Positions 1 through 13,300 of a stretch of DNA of 32,131 nt are shown here, piece by piece. Made by a program: the position numbers and the translations under genes. Origin of the DNA: Ophiothrix spiculata (Eukaryota > Echinodermata > Ophiuroidea > Amphilepidida > Ophiotrichidae); NCBI GenBank assembly GCA_000969725.1, contig JXSR01S011370.1. One strand, 5' to 3'. Numbering within the stretch: the stretch's first letter is position 1; every line of letters starts with the position of its first letter. The notes under the pieces were generated by a model, which was given only the letters and a program-made list of their open reading frames with translations, made no database searches and was not told the DNA's origin.

Positions 1-242
1 CTGCTGATACACTTTTTTGAGTAATGATGCTTTTCAAGATTAAAGAAGAAGCTAGAGTTTTTTTCACCTTCATCTACCCAACTTGCTTTGCTACGAATCA
101 TCGCACCTTTAGCTTTGTAAGCATACAATGTCTCCAATTCTCTTTTGTTTACATTAAGTGAGACCAGAACATTTTGGTTACATGTATTGGTGTACAGCTC
201 TTCTAACCTGGAAATTTCTTTTTCAAGATATTTGAGTGTAAA
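1..242 (-). pseudogene. LINE (non-LTR retrotransposon) ORF2 fragment, edge-truncated
   Basis: Minus-strand translation is open for about 80 codons from a TAA just upstream (243-245) to the window edge. It contains KGAMIRSKASWVDEGEKNSS followed by FFFNLEKHHYSKK. This matches the linker between endonuclease and reverse transcriptase in L1-type and related LINE ORF2 proteins, where the motif is roughly K-G-A-x-x-R-S-K-A-x-W-x-x-x-G-E-K-N-x-x-x-F-x-x-L-E. The reverse transcriptase would lie beyond the left edge. The upstream stop and lack of an endonuclease to the right suggest a truncated or decayed copy. Confidence 0.72.
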
Positions 243-534
243 TTATACTAAGCATTGTGTTTAGTGATGATCATCACCAATTGTCATATAAAACTGAACT
301 CTTTTAACAATGCCAGTTTCAGTGCTATCGTATAGGTCAGAAACAAGGACAGCTATGAAGAAATTGGAAAAGACACATTTAGGGTAACAGAGTAGGTGAT
401 GTATGGATGGCATCAGTAAAGATGACATTGTTGAAAAGATCAAGCAAGCAAAACTGATATGAAAGGTTGTTTAGAGGCTTCTTGAGGCCTGTAGCAGTGA
501 AGAAAACTGAGAAAGACAGGACGAGGGAAATCTC

Positions 535-983
535 AGGGGGGGGGGACCTCGCATATGAAAGTGACGTACGAGTACCACAGAGTACCTTAGAAGTAGGGGT
601 CTTTCGGTGTCAAATTAGGGAAAAAAAGGCGGGGGGGGGGAAATCTCTCAGTGACAAATGAAAAAAAATGGGGAATCTTTGGATGGAATTCACAAAAAAG
701 TAGGGTCTTTCAACGTCAAAATACCCAAAAAAAAATCGCACAATTTCGACGAATTTAGAGAAATTTTCGACGAATTTAGCAATTTCTTGAAACAATTACA
801 TCAAATTAAGAAAATTGTTGGGTCTTTGAGTGACAAAGTTTGATTCGATTACAAGAAAGTTTTATGTTGACAGATGGTCAAAATATGGGTCTTTCGGTGA
901 GATCGAGCGAAAAAAGCGGGGTCTTTTTGGTGTCACATGGCGCGCATAACACAAAGTTGAGTGCCCACCCCCGGGGAAAAATC
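535..983. repeat. Degenerate transposon-like repeat ending in GAGTGCCC..CCCGGGG
   Basis: The right end (about 957-981, GTTGAGTGCCCACCCCCGGGG) resembles the right terminus of the element at 26818-27159. The left end starts with a G-run and CATATGAAAGTGACG near 535-565. Inside, the phrase GGGTCTTT, often followed by CGGTGTC or a variant, recurs about five times between 595 and 935. No convincing target duplication is visible, so the limits are approximate. Small ORFs here look like noise. Confidence 0.5.
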
Positions 984-1065
984 CAAACCCTTTTAATATT
1001 TTTAAACACGTTTATATTATAATCCACGTCGGTAAGCGAAACAATATTGAAGCAAAATGTTTTAC

Positions 1066-1314
1066 CTTGTATCGTCACGTTGAAAGAATAGGTAGCCGTA
1101 TTTCCCGCGTCGTCAGATGCAGTGTACGTCACCACTGTTGTACCAATAGAAAACATTGAACCCGGTGCGTGGTTTGACGTCAGTGTAAACGTTCCAGAGT
1201 CATCGGTCACTCCTAGGTCGGCTTCATTCCACGAGACACTGTCTTCGGTTTCCAAGGGATGGGCGTTGCCAATTAAAGTAGTAATTGTTGGGTTGAAGCT
1301 AGGCGGCTCCGAAT
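1066..1314 (-). CDS. HYR module 3
   Basis: 249 bp, phase 1-1. It encodes DSEPPSFNPTITTLIGN, then VSWNEADLGVTDDSGTFTL, then SNHAPGSMFSIGTTVVTYTA, then SDDAGNTATYSFNVTIQG. It is a strong HYR match with no cysteines. It ends in phase 1 at a GTAAAA donor, so at least one further coding exon is expected beyond the left edge. None is seen at 1-1065. Confidence 0.92.
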
Positions 1315-4300
1315 CTAGAGAATAAGGTGGAAGTTACCGAATGGACTGGTTATACGGTACTTGGATATTTTATAATAATATATATTTTACAATCCAGCTA
1401 GAATTTATATATTCAAAATGTCTAGTCATCACAAATTCACGATAAAATAAAATAAAAAATGACTATTTAGTTACCTGTGGAAGTGTGCCGACGCAAAATT
1501 ATCTTAAAAGGGTGGGAGGTTGACAAGGTCCTCGTTAAATGTAGAGTAATTCAATATCAGATGTAAGTTTAGGCAAAAAAATTAATTTCAACTAAAAAAT
1601 CTGCGACCATTTTAGAGGCATTATTGCACCGCGCTGCTCATTCATGGTAGATAGATCATTTTTCGCACTTTCTTTTCTTTTATTCCTCGCATATCAAACA
1701 AATTTCTCACCATGATATCTTGTGTACATGGAAACCTTCTCATCCTTTGCTTATAACTATAAAGCTTCTCTTACCATTTCTCCTTTTTATACCTGTACGT
1801 TTTACTCATAATTTTAACATACCATTTTTTCTTATTTACATACCAACCACAATAATGTTAAAACTCTCCGAAGCAAAATTGTCATATTCATCGGTTGCTG
1901 TCAGTATAACGAGTGTAGACCCAGACCCAAAGTCTCCAACGGAGTCGGGATTGGACACCACTGTAACAGCTCCCCCAGAGTTGTCCGTAGCGGTGATGCT
2001 GGAGAGGATACCAGCGATGGTTCCTCTTTGCGCCAGTGATAACGTTGTGTCGCTAGGGACGTCGTCAAATTCGGGAGGTTCGTTATCTGAAATTAAAGAA
2101 AAAAAACATAAAAACCAGCGTGTGTGTTCTGATCTTCAAATTGGCCAGTTCATGCAGTGTTACTCTTATATTAAAGTACACAATTATATTTGATGGTAAA
2201 TTAAGTGCCAAAACAACATTTACAAAGATTGAATGTAGGATCTTTACTAGAACGATGTCCAAAGCCACAGTACAACACTACTAAAAGACACTACGTATGA
2301 TTATATTCTCCACGAATCAATTAAGTAATTAACCTACTTAACCAACTCAAAAATTCGTCTTTTTTGTCTTGCTGGTCAGTTTCCATGGAAACCAAGCGGT
2401 CAGGATGGGTCGCGCATTTGACCATGGTACACTTACCTGTTACTGTTACATTAAAATGGTCATAAGCGGTATTTCCAGCCTCATCCACAACGTCATACGT
2501 CACTCTTGTATGCCCAATAGGAAACTGAAACCCAGGCTCGTGGGATGCGACTATCGTGATATTGTCCATGTTGCCAGTTATATCCGGAAGAGTCCATGAT
2601 ATTACAGCAAACGGTTCACCCGGATCATTATTCCTCTCAAAGTTGCCAGGTATGTTGGTGATGACGGGTGGAACAGAATCTAAGAGGAATAATCAACATA
2701 AACAGGTATTATAATATGTACACGATTAAAATATTCTTGGTGTCGGTCTACTAATGAAAAATCATCTGAATAGTGAAACACATTTAATTATATTAACCCC
2801 GATGATTTCTTTGCTTTACTTACCCGTACAAACTACTCCTGTTGCGTCAGAAATACTGCAAGTATGAACTCCCCAGCCATCATGTGAACATGCTGCAAGG
2901 ACAGCCTCGGTGCCATTACAATCAACATTACTCAAAAATATTGGCAAGTTGGGGTGATGCCCGAATGAGGATGATATGGTGCCCTCCTCGAACCCGTACT
3001 GACGACATACTACCCGCGCGTCATTGTTGTCCCATCCGTCGCTACACACCATTCCCCATTGTCCTAAGAATGGGAGGAAAAATGGTTATGATAAAGCAGA
3101 ATTAGTTATGAATGATAGTTGCTTAAATTCAGCCTGCTGTTTCAAGCAAGCTTGTTACTGTATTGATGAGAGGTGTAAATAGATTCATTTTGTACCTTTT
3201 GTAGTACTATAAATCTTTCTTTACTAATCTTTATTTGTATACGATAATTTTGTCATGAAGATTTGATTTGTGTGTTATATCATAAAGGAGTACATTAAAT
3301 GATCTTTAAGAGCCCCCCCCCCTCCCGAAAAAAACTCCTGGTCATTTTGTTCAGAGAGCTCCAGAAATGTTAGAATGATTAAAATCTGTGTCCACAGAGG
3401 TCGATAAGAATTAATTAACCAATGGTAATTCACTGTTTTCAGCATCAACAACAAAATTTGCTAGAGTATGGATTATGTTATTGTGTAAAGAAATTGTTGG
3501 GCTTTATAATATAATCTGCCATCATGTGCCATGTCTATCAAATTACACTGTAATCCTAAATAACGCAGTATTTTTGACATTCTTGATCTTCGACATCATT
3601 GACCAAACACACAAGTCGTAAGTATCACAAATTGTATTACATCTAATACACTATCCAGTTTTGTGGGTCAGTATCTTTTGAAATGGCTCTTCGGAGAAGT
3701 GTCAGCTGAAGATCCATTTTAAGTGTTGCTGACATATCGAAGGCAATTTTTTGACATATGGAAGCCATTGCAGATACGACTTTCAAGGATTTACATGACG
3801 AAGTGTTCCTAGTCGACCACAAGTAGATTTCATTATGCTCTTAAAATTAGAGAATAAAAGATAAGATTTCTTGTTTTGCCTGTCATCTATCGTCTCATAA
3901 TGGATGGGCGTACATTATTTTGAGTAATGGGTGCCCCCGCAGGGGGTGCCCATTACGAAAAAATAATGTACGCCCATCCATTATGAGACGATAGATGACA
4001 GGCAAAACAAGAAATCGCCATCATTTATTCTCATTCTTAGTCACAAATTTGAGTCATTTATAAACCAAAAACGATGTAAATTATTGCCAAAAACTATAAA
4101 CAATGTCATTGGAAAAACGTACACCCCTATTCAAACATGAAATATTCCAAACCCAGTAAAGCTGTTCGCGCCGGATGTGTGCGTTCAGTGCATCGCGCCG
4201 TGATTTTGAACGCGCGGCTCCACTGCGTTTCACGCTGAACGCACTGTCATCTATCGTCTCATAATGGATGGCCAAAATTCCTTATTAGGAAGTAAAATCG

Positions 4301-7300
4301 CACTCAATGACTAAGAATATACAATACAATCAGTACACTACAGTATACATATGGTCTACTGAATGGAACTTTTGTTCATTAAGAACAAGTATTTACCTTC
4401 GTAGTAGACTTCAACACGGCCCTCATACGATGTATCGCCATCAACAAGACGCACAGGTGGGACTGTAGGATGAAAAATACAGAACAAAGTGTTAAGTTAA
4501 TTGTTATAACATTTGTTAAAGTGAATCCGATTTTGTGATTTACAAAAGGTGCGATAATGTTAATACGTTTAACAACATCTTGGATTGCGCAACTATAGAG
4601 TCCATGATAGATGATTATGAGAGATCAACTTGCTCGAGATGCTCAAGTCAAAATACTTTATTTTTGGCTTGATTCAAGCTGTATATGTGTATCACATAAC
4701 GGTAAATTGTGCACTCAAAAAATATTTATACTAAATCTAACCGTTTTATAAAGACTTCCTGGAGTTGTTAGTTGCACAAAAATGCTGTTTGAAGACAATG
4801 TTAGCATGGTAACCAAGTAAACAACCTAAACATAAATTGTGTGATTCTGTTTCGTATAACCAACGGAATCTTCATAAATTTATTTCAAAAAGGTTCCTTT
4901 CGTGAATATGGAAAAAGCAATTTCTGTTTTTTCAAGTACCATTAGTATTTTTCATGTTATGCACAAATTACCCTTATGTGATACACCGTCCTATAAATTT
5001 TGGCTTGAGTGTCTCGAGCAAATATACATGTAGTACATTGCTCGAGACACTCAAGCCAAAAAATTTCGTTATTGGCTTGAGGCACATAACAGTAAGTTGT
5101 GCATAAAATGAAAAATACTAATGATATTTGAAAATCCAGAAATTACTTTTTCCATATTCATGAAAGGAACCTTTTTGAATTAAATTTATGAAAACCGCAC
5201 TGTTCTGTTCAGAGAAATTTAAAATCATGTTTGTTTTGTTTACAATGGTAACAATGGTTTACATATTTTTAAATCTTTAAACATAATTTTTGTATAACAA
5301 TTACTTCGGGAAGTCTTTATAGATAAATTTAGTATAAATATCCTTTGTGGAGTGTTGCAGTGCGTATTTGATGAAAATTACCATTTCTAGAGATATTGGG
5401 TATGTGCACTTACGCGATAGGCTTGATTACAGAGTCCCCGTCTAGTTACCACTGCCAGAAATTTAGGGTAAGTACATTGTAAAATACTAACCGCTAAGTT
5501 GAGATTTAACTTCATCAATTAACAAACAAAGTAAAACAAATCTAGCTATCTGATGAAAATAAGACATATTGATGAATAAAATACGCTTGTTTACCGGCTG
5601 CTTGATATTGTTGTGAAAGTGCATCAACGTGCGTTATATTGCAACATCAATAAGCAATGATAAGGGCCCTACATGTGCTGCATTATACCATTAATATGTC
5701 ATTATTGTCCAAAGCATTCAAAGTGTTTCCATAACCAATGACTTCAGATTGTTCCATATTGATACTGAAGGTCACCAGTCCAAACCCTTTGTTTGTTACC
5801 AATCGATGCAGGCAAGCCCTATATACAATAGATGTCACCCAAGGCCATTTATAGTTTACACTCCATTAGTGATCCATTTAACTTCATTTTAGATCCATTC
5901 ACTCTCGTATGCGTGACACGTCATAATTTATGCAAATCTCTCGTTGTGAAGGACGCTTTGAGCCACTGGTTCCAAACAAACCGGTTGGACATTTTTACCA
6001 GTGGCGACGGAAGGTTAAAATTTAAAGGGGACGGTTAATTTGTTTTAAGCATTTTTTTTAGCAAGAATGGTCGGAGGAAAATTGTGCATTTTTTTGTAAT
6101 GCGCGCATAGCGCACGATAACAAATTGCCAAATCGGCTAATTTCAGTTACAAATTGTTAAAAAAACTTGAAATTTGCGCAAAAATGATAAATGACATTAC
6201 CGTGACGTTTTTCATATTATTTCATTACATTTCATTCCCATTGAAGCGCGCAATTTTTGTTTTGTTTTGATTTTTCACATTTAAGGTTTCTGGTCCACGC
6301 GTACCAGTATGCGCTAGTTTCCGAGTTGGTAAGTGCCGCAATACGCATGCGCATATCTAGTGTTTTGAAGTTGAAAAATGCAATATTTTAATATTTTTCT
6401 GGAAAATTAGTTGAACATATTGTGCTCAACTTTTGTGAAAAAAATTGACAACTTTCGGGGGGAAATTTTTTAATCAACACTTAATAATGTCACTTTTGCC
6501 ACATTTCCCGTAGAGCCCTGTACTAATTTTCCCCAAATAAACCTCCATAAATGCTGTTTTCAAACCGACCCGCATGCAAAAACGAGTCCGGTGACCCCCA
6601 ATTTTTATTTTAAAAATGGGTTAAAATATCATTCATGGCGAATTTTACTAGAAAATTTCAGGCAGATCTATCATGGACCTTAAATTATCAAAAACAAAGG
6701 GAAAAGTTCAATTTTCTTTTCTTTTCTTTCTTTCTTCTTTATATCTGAGGGAGTCCGTTCCCCCTCGTGAAATTTAGGAAGGGACATGTTCCCGATGGGA
6801 ATGTATAAAGTTTAAATTTAACATTATGATGATTTTTTTTCTTCAAGAAAAAAAAGTAAAGTGGCAAACGTGCCTAACAGAAAAATAATCTCAGAAGAAA
6901 AGTTATATCTATTTCCAAACTGCATATGGCTATGAGGCTGACTGTGATTCTGACATAAATTTACAACGTATTTACGACCTAAATGATTGCTTTAAAATGA
7001 CAGTGTCTTATACCTGAGCAAACAACGCCAGCAGCGTCACTTGGACTGCAGCTATGAACACCCCATCCATCGTGGGTACATTCAGCCAAGACGTCTTACC
7101 TGAGCAAACGACGCCAGCACTGCAGCTATGAACACCCCATCCATCGTGGGTACATTCAGCCAAGACGTCTTACCTGAGCAAACGACGCCAGCAGCGTCAC
7201 TTGGACTGCAGCTATGAACACCCCATCCGTCATGGGTACATTCAGCCAGGACGTCTTACCTGAGCAAACGACGCCAGCAGCGTCACTTGGACTGCAGCTA

Positions 7301-10300
7301 TGAACACCCCATCCTTCGTGGGTACATTCAATCAGGACGTCTTACCTGAGCAAACGACGCCAGCAGCGTCACTGGGACTGCAACTATGAACACCCCATCC
7401 GTCGTGGGTACATTCAGCCAAGACGTCCTCATCTCCTGTGCACGCAAGGTTGCTCATCAATATCGGCAAATTGACATCATGTCCAAATGCGTCGGACGTT
7501 TCCCCACCGGTGAAGCCGACCTGGCGACAAGCAACCTCCGCATCGTTGGTATCCCATGAATCTGTACACACCATCCCCCATTCATCTGAAACGGAAAACA
7601 TACACCTTATTCTCGGAAATAAAATAAATGGTTCACTTGCTTGCACCTTCATTATGCACGCGCCGTGACTTTTTCAACCTGACGCGTCTTAGATCTTGAC
7701 GGTCTGTGATTTCTTTTTCCAGTTTTCAGTTCGTATTTCGGTACCAGAATCATCTGCCTCTGTTGATATCATTTTTGGTAGAATGTATAAGTTTAATAAA
7801 AAGTTATAAAATCGATGTAAACAATACATACCCCCAAAGTAGACCTCCACGCGCCCATCATACGAATTATTTCCACCGGTAAAACGAACGGGAGGAACTG
7901 TAATAAAATAATATAATAAACGTCACGGTGTGAAAAACGACACACTACCAAAGAGGAAGGTCATGGAGTCAAATGAACAGGTTACAGGGTCAAAATGAAA
8001 AGTCATACTTCACTTGAGAGGTTCAGCACAATGTAGAGGTTGAGCCTAATTATGCTCAACTAGAAACAATTCAGACCTCTAGAAGGAGGGGAGAGAAAGG
8101 GAAAATGCGTGGGCATATGGGGGACACTTAAATTAGTGTAAATACTTAATAGGTATTGGTTTCTTAGTATAAAGGTGGTCAGATAATTTAATGTTACATA
8201 TAGCTACGTCACTTTCGCAATCCCTATATTGTTCCGATTGCACTTAAAGGGACTGTCCTAGATCCTGTCCGCTGATTTTCTGACTATATATTTTTTCGCA
8301 TGTATCGATAGTACATGATTATACTAACATATCCTACCAGTAGTTTCCGCTGAATTTGTGTAACAGAGGAAAATAATGAAATTATTTACCAGCTATATTT
8401 TTTGTCGCCGGCGATAAAAAATGGTTGAAAAAGTGTTTCTTGTTTCCATATCCAAAGATCTTGTTTCTACACCTATGATGGGTAAACAAAATTATTTTTG
8501 ATAAAATTGTTTTTCTTTTGATATGTATTAACTTATCTCCAAGAGCTTCATTTGATCTTTTATCTGGTAAATCCATCTGAGGTACAAATTTAGGATTTAG
8601 AAAACACTGGATAGTAACACCACCACCACCACATATAGATATATTGCAAATCAATTCGCTGTTAATTTGAGCCATTTCTATGTACATGTCTGTACTTTTT
8701 TGGATTTTACTACACTTTTTAGCTTTATTTAAAGCAATAAGTTTTTAATTCTAAGTTGAATCTAGGCTAGTCCCTTTAATTGTTCGATAACTTTCCTTTT
8801 TCCTGAAATAAGGAAGGAATTTTAAAAAGTGGTGCATTCGCTGCAGGCAACATGTTTTCTGATACCCCAAATAAAAGGACTGCAAATCACAATGACTCAC
8901 TGCATTCAGTATCAGCAAAGATCGTAACATCAACAGTACTGCCTGAAATCAAATTACTATCTTCATCATAAAGCAACAGTTGAAATTCCTCATTGGTTGT
9001 TTCCCACATAACATTCGGTAACGTTTTGATTTCATAGCTGGCGTTGTGCATTGATACGATATGATACTCCTGGTTTCTCGCTTCATAATCTTCCCCACCA
9101 ACGGCTGTCCTATCCATGGTTTCTAAGGCTGAAATAAAACAAAACAAACAAACAAACAAATAAATACGTAAACGAAATATTTCAAATTGATTTACGTTAT
9201 TTTTGATCTATATATATAATATAATGTTGAATAGAATTAATACAAAACACAATATATTGCAAAATTAATACACCGTACAAAATATAGTCATAATGTCCAT
9301 AAACATTCCGCAAAATCCGTACGAGTTACAGCTTTGAATCGTCTCTTTTTAATTTGCATAACTGGTGCATTACTTACATACTGAATGATCACAGTAGCCG
9401 ACGTTTGTTAAAGTAACGTTAACAGAGTCCCCTTCACATAAAGGTCCAACATCTGATACTTCAAAATTAACAAGTGCAGGCTCTGGAAATAATATCAAAC
9501 AGGTGGTATTTTAAAGTTGTTACAAAAAAAATGTGGACACAATAAACCCAACGATCGCGATTTTCATACCTTGTGGGTTGTTCACCTCTGAATAATACAG
9601 ACTGATGAAGAATATACATTTCAATAATATGTACATACATAACAGTCAAAAAGTTTGCAGTAGTTGAGTAAATTGTTAATGTTCTTGACTAAAGTATGCA
9701 TATACAACCATCTTAATCAGTGCTACCAGAAATACCTCGGATATGATTTGATAGTACTTTTGATAACACAATGGAGAGCAAAACATTCGTGACACTAAAA
9801 ACATGACATGCTGGAATTGACATAAATATCTTCCTCTTTAAACACGATGCAATAGCGACAAAGTAGAGAAAAGGATGGTATGATACATTTGTTAATCTTT
9901 CATATTTATGCCTGGAGGATAGTTTGTGTTAAGCTTATGAATCCACTCCGTTTCAAGATTTTTTTTTCCTCATGATGTCATTATAGGTGGTCTGTTTATA
10001 CAGGTGGTATAAGTATTTATTTTTATTGACACAAAAAATAGCATCAATTTTCTCAAACTCAGTTGAACACTTACTAGTATATCTATTTAGTTTATAAAGT
10101 GAAGACAAAAAAATGTCACGATCTGATAATTAAATCAAAAACTGAACCTTTCAATGTTCTGAAAAAATGGCTAATTGATAAGTATTAGAATACTTACCAC
10201 ATATAGTGTCAGGTGATATGGTTACATTGACTCTATTATTTTCAGTTTGATTTATCAGATCACCATTATGGTCTATTAGGACTAACTCAAAATATTCTTC

Positions 10301-13300
10301 TTCATGTTCACACTCCGTATTAGATAGAATGTCGATGCTGTAAGTATCGCTAGCTTGCCCTGCGACAGTGAAGCTGTCAGTTCGTGCGTCGAAGTCGTCA
10401 TTCGCAATGGCTGAACCGGATACAGTTGAAACCGCTGCAGACACGACAAAATGCAAAGAGTTGCTAAAGTTACAAGAGATTGAAATTGCCCCTCCCTTTC
10501 TTTTTTATAACCTTTCTATTCCTTTCCATGATATCTACAAACTTTTCCCCTTTTGATTTGATATGATTTGATTAAACATCTCATTATCATAACAACTTTA
10601 TTTTAAAGACCTTAAAAAGCAAATATCACTCAGAGAGGGAGATACAGAGGATAACCCTTTAAGCCCCGAAGCTGATTTCCAAGGGGTTCTTACGACCATC
10701 TTCTTCTTTCTTTCGTTTGTTTCTCTTTAATTACCCTTCCTTTCAGAATCTAATAGTATCGTCATTTTTGAAATATTCTTCTCTTTGTTTTATCTTTTTC
10801 TTCATACTTTGCATCTTTCCCTCAATATCCGTCTCTGTGTCATCTTCGTTTTTATTTTTTACTCTCTTTCGCCTTCTTTCTATCGCCATTTTTTCTTTCT
10901 CTTGATCCCTCTTTCGCTTTCTTTCTCTACTTTCCCCCCCTCTTTTTCTCCCTTTCCACCCTCGGTTTCCACCCTCTCATTTTTCCTTCCCCACCCAATC
11001 TCCCTGCTTTATTCTACCCGATAGATATCGACAGTATACACATACAGATTGTCCTTTCACAATAGCCAAGGTTCATGAGAGTGACGTCTGTAGAATCTTC
11101 CTCACACAACGGTCCAATCTCGTCTGTTTCGAAGTTAAAAAGCGCAGGTTCTACAAAGAAAAACAAAAGTAAACATCATCTTATTCAATAATGTATGTAA
11201 TCCTGCAGATGATAGAGATTACAGGATTTTTAACCTAAAAGAAATAAATAAACTTTCAATCAAATCAAAACTCCGCAATGATAGTTTTTGAATCGCTATT
11301 TTAATCTTTTTGTTTATACATACATTCTAAGGCAAATTTTGAGAATATGTTTTAGGAAATGTCCTTTTGGGATCTATAAGTTTAAATCAGTACCAATCAG
11401 CATTAATAATAAGGTTTGTGATGGAAGATGTCCTTCATCTTCATGCTCGTGAGTATTAAGGGCAATATTTGAGAACAGATACTAAGGGACTGTTTCGGCG
11501 CAGCGATCACGGGAACATCTGGTCTAATTAGACATAGAACTTAGTAAATATGGTATTAAAAGGTACTATCAATTTGCTGATCTCAAAGGCACTCAGATTT
11601 ACGCATAGTAATGAGATGCGGTGCGCTTAAAAGCTTACCGCATGACGTGTCCGGTGAAATAGTTACACGCATCGTGTTGTTCTCAGAGTCGGTTATTGCA
11701 GTACCACCATCGTCTAAAAGTACCAGCTGAAAATCCTCTAAGCTCATTTCACAATTGGTATTTGTGAGTGTTTGGATTTCATATATTGCTCTTTCACCCG
11801 TCGTGAGAGTGAAGCTTTCCTCTCTATCCTCAAAGTCATCGCCACTCGTTGCCATTCCATTCATTAGTGATACGGCTATATGGATTATAAGGTAACATCT
11901 AAGGTTAGACGTAATGTCGATAAAACACCCTTTTGAGCGATTTTGTAATTCATGCTAAATTATTTTAATAAAAGTAAACTAAATATCAAAGCTAGATATA
12001 ATAATAACAATACACGGCATTACACCGTAGTGCCATGGCGCTGGCCATTATTATTACCGCCGTACAAGGGAATCATCAGAACCAATTCGCCTTAAACTAG
12101 GCCATTTGCAGCCATGGCCATATCAGCACAGACCTATCAGCACTTATAATATCCCCAATACGTTTGGGTTGACGAGGCATGTGTGATAAAGTGATTTGTC
12201 CAGATCCACAACACGTTAACGCTAGCGGGTTTCGAACTCACAACCTTCTGACCATGAGTCCTGCACTGTTTCGCTAGGTCACACGCGCCAATACATATAG
12301 AAGAAAACCTTTTCTTAACCATTCATGCCAACAAATTGTATGCAAGGCAAATATTATTTAAATCTTGTTATCAAAGATGGCAACCATTATTCAGGAAATT
12401 TTCCAAACCAGGTAATTCTCTAAACCATCCAAACTGTATTGCTACATTTTACTGCATCACTCTATAACCCTTTCTATAATTACAAATCACCGTAGCTAAA
12501 ATCACATAATCAAACCTAATAAGATTTTTAGCAAGGATTTTTTGACTGAAAAAATGTTTATATCATTCGACTATCATGACATTAAACAGATGGTGCATTT
12601 TGTCGCAGACTCCTTCTAAAGAAAGAACACATTGTGTTCCTGTTCTCTTTTATCATAATCAATCAGAGTGTTCAAATTCAATTTGGCCGCCATAGTCATA
12701 TTCTACACTGTCTGCATATGTTTGTATTCTGTATATAGTGTCATTTTTTCATAGTGTGATTCAACTGCCGAAATATTTTACTTCAAAATTCCAAATTGTA
12801 ATTGAAGGCAACTTCTTTATTGAAAAATATTTCGATACCTAAACAGGTTCAGGTGTGTGTGTGGTGTGGGGGTGTGAGTGTGGGGTGGGGGTGTTTTATT
12901 CGTAAGAAAATTGTCTCTTCGGTGCAAAAGGGTCGTAGGTAACATTGTTTGTGTTATTTACAAATACAAAGTAACCACATAAAAAACAATTCTTCTCAAT
13001 TTTTTACTTACTTTATTGTTTGATTCAGCAATTTGTTTCTTCCACAAAAATAAAACCATTTGGACTTCATATATGCCATATTGCATTTAAAGCAATGTCA
13101 ATGTTTCTTCTTAAAATAAAATGTAAGTACTGCCTTAATGAAGACGAATATATGACGGCTTACTTACAAATCGTATGGTTGCAATGCCCATCATTCCTAA
13201 GAGTCACATTGATCGCATCCCCTTCGCACAAAGGTCCAATTTCGTCAACTACAAAATTCACTAGCGGTGGCTCTAAATAAGAATAGTGAACAACAACTCT

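Noticed and set aside
1-1065. A further HYR or terminal exon at the left edge
   Set aside because: I found no HYR signature with matching phase 1 splice sites. The stretch holds LINE and repeat sequence.
878-1255. Start of HYR module 3 at an internal Met, with a C-terminal extension to 878
   Set aside because: The Met is inside the exon, and the extension reads through the GTAAAA donor into intron. The exon is 1066-1314.
1720-2193. 157-codon plus-strand ORF
   Set aside because: It is antisense to HYR module 2 (1844-2086), whose minus-strand translation has splice sites, phase and HYR order. The plus-strand protein has no recognisable domain.
8382-8687. 101-codon minus-strand ORF
   Set aside because: It lies wholly inside the TTAA-flanked MITE 8244-8779 and shows no transposase or host motif.
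10717-11024. Plus-strand ORFs rich in F, S and L
   Set aside because: They are products of a simple pyrimidine tract inside an intron.
12225-12289. Functional tRNA gene
   Set aside because: There is a B-box-like sequence, but the acceptor stem does not pair and a SINE-like body follows, so a tRNA-derived SINE fits better.
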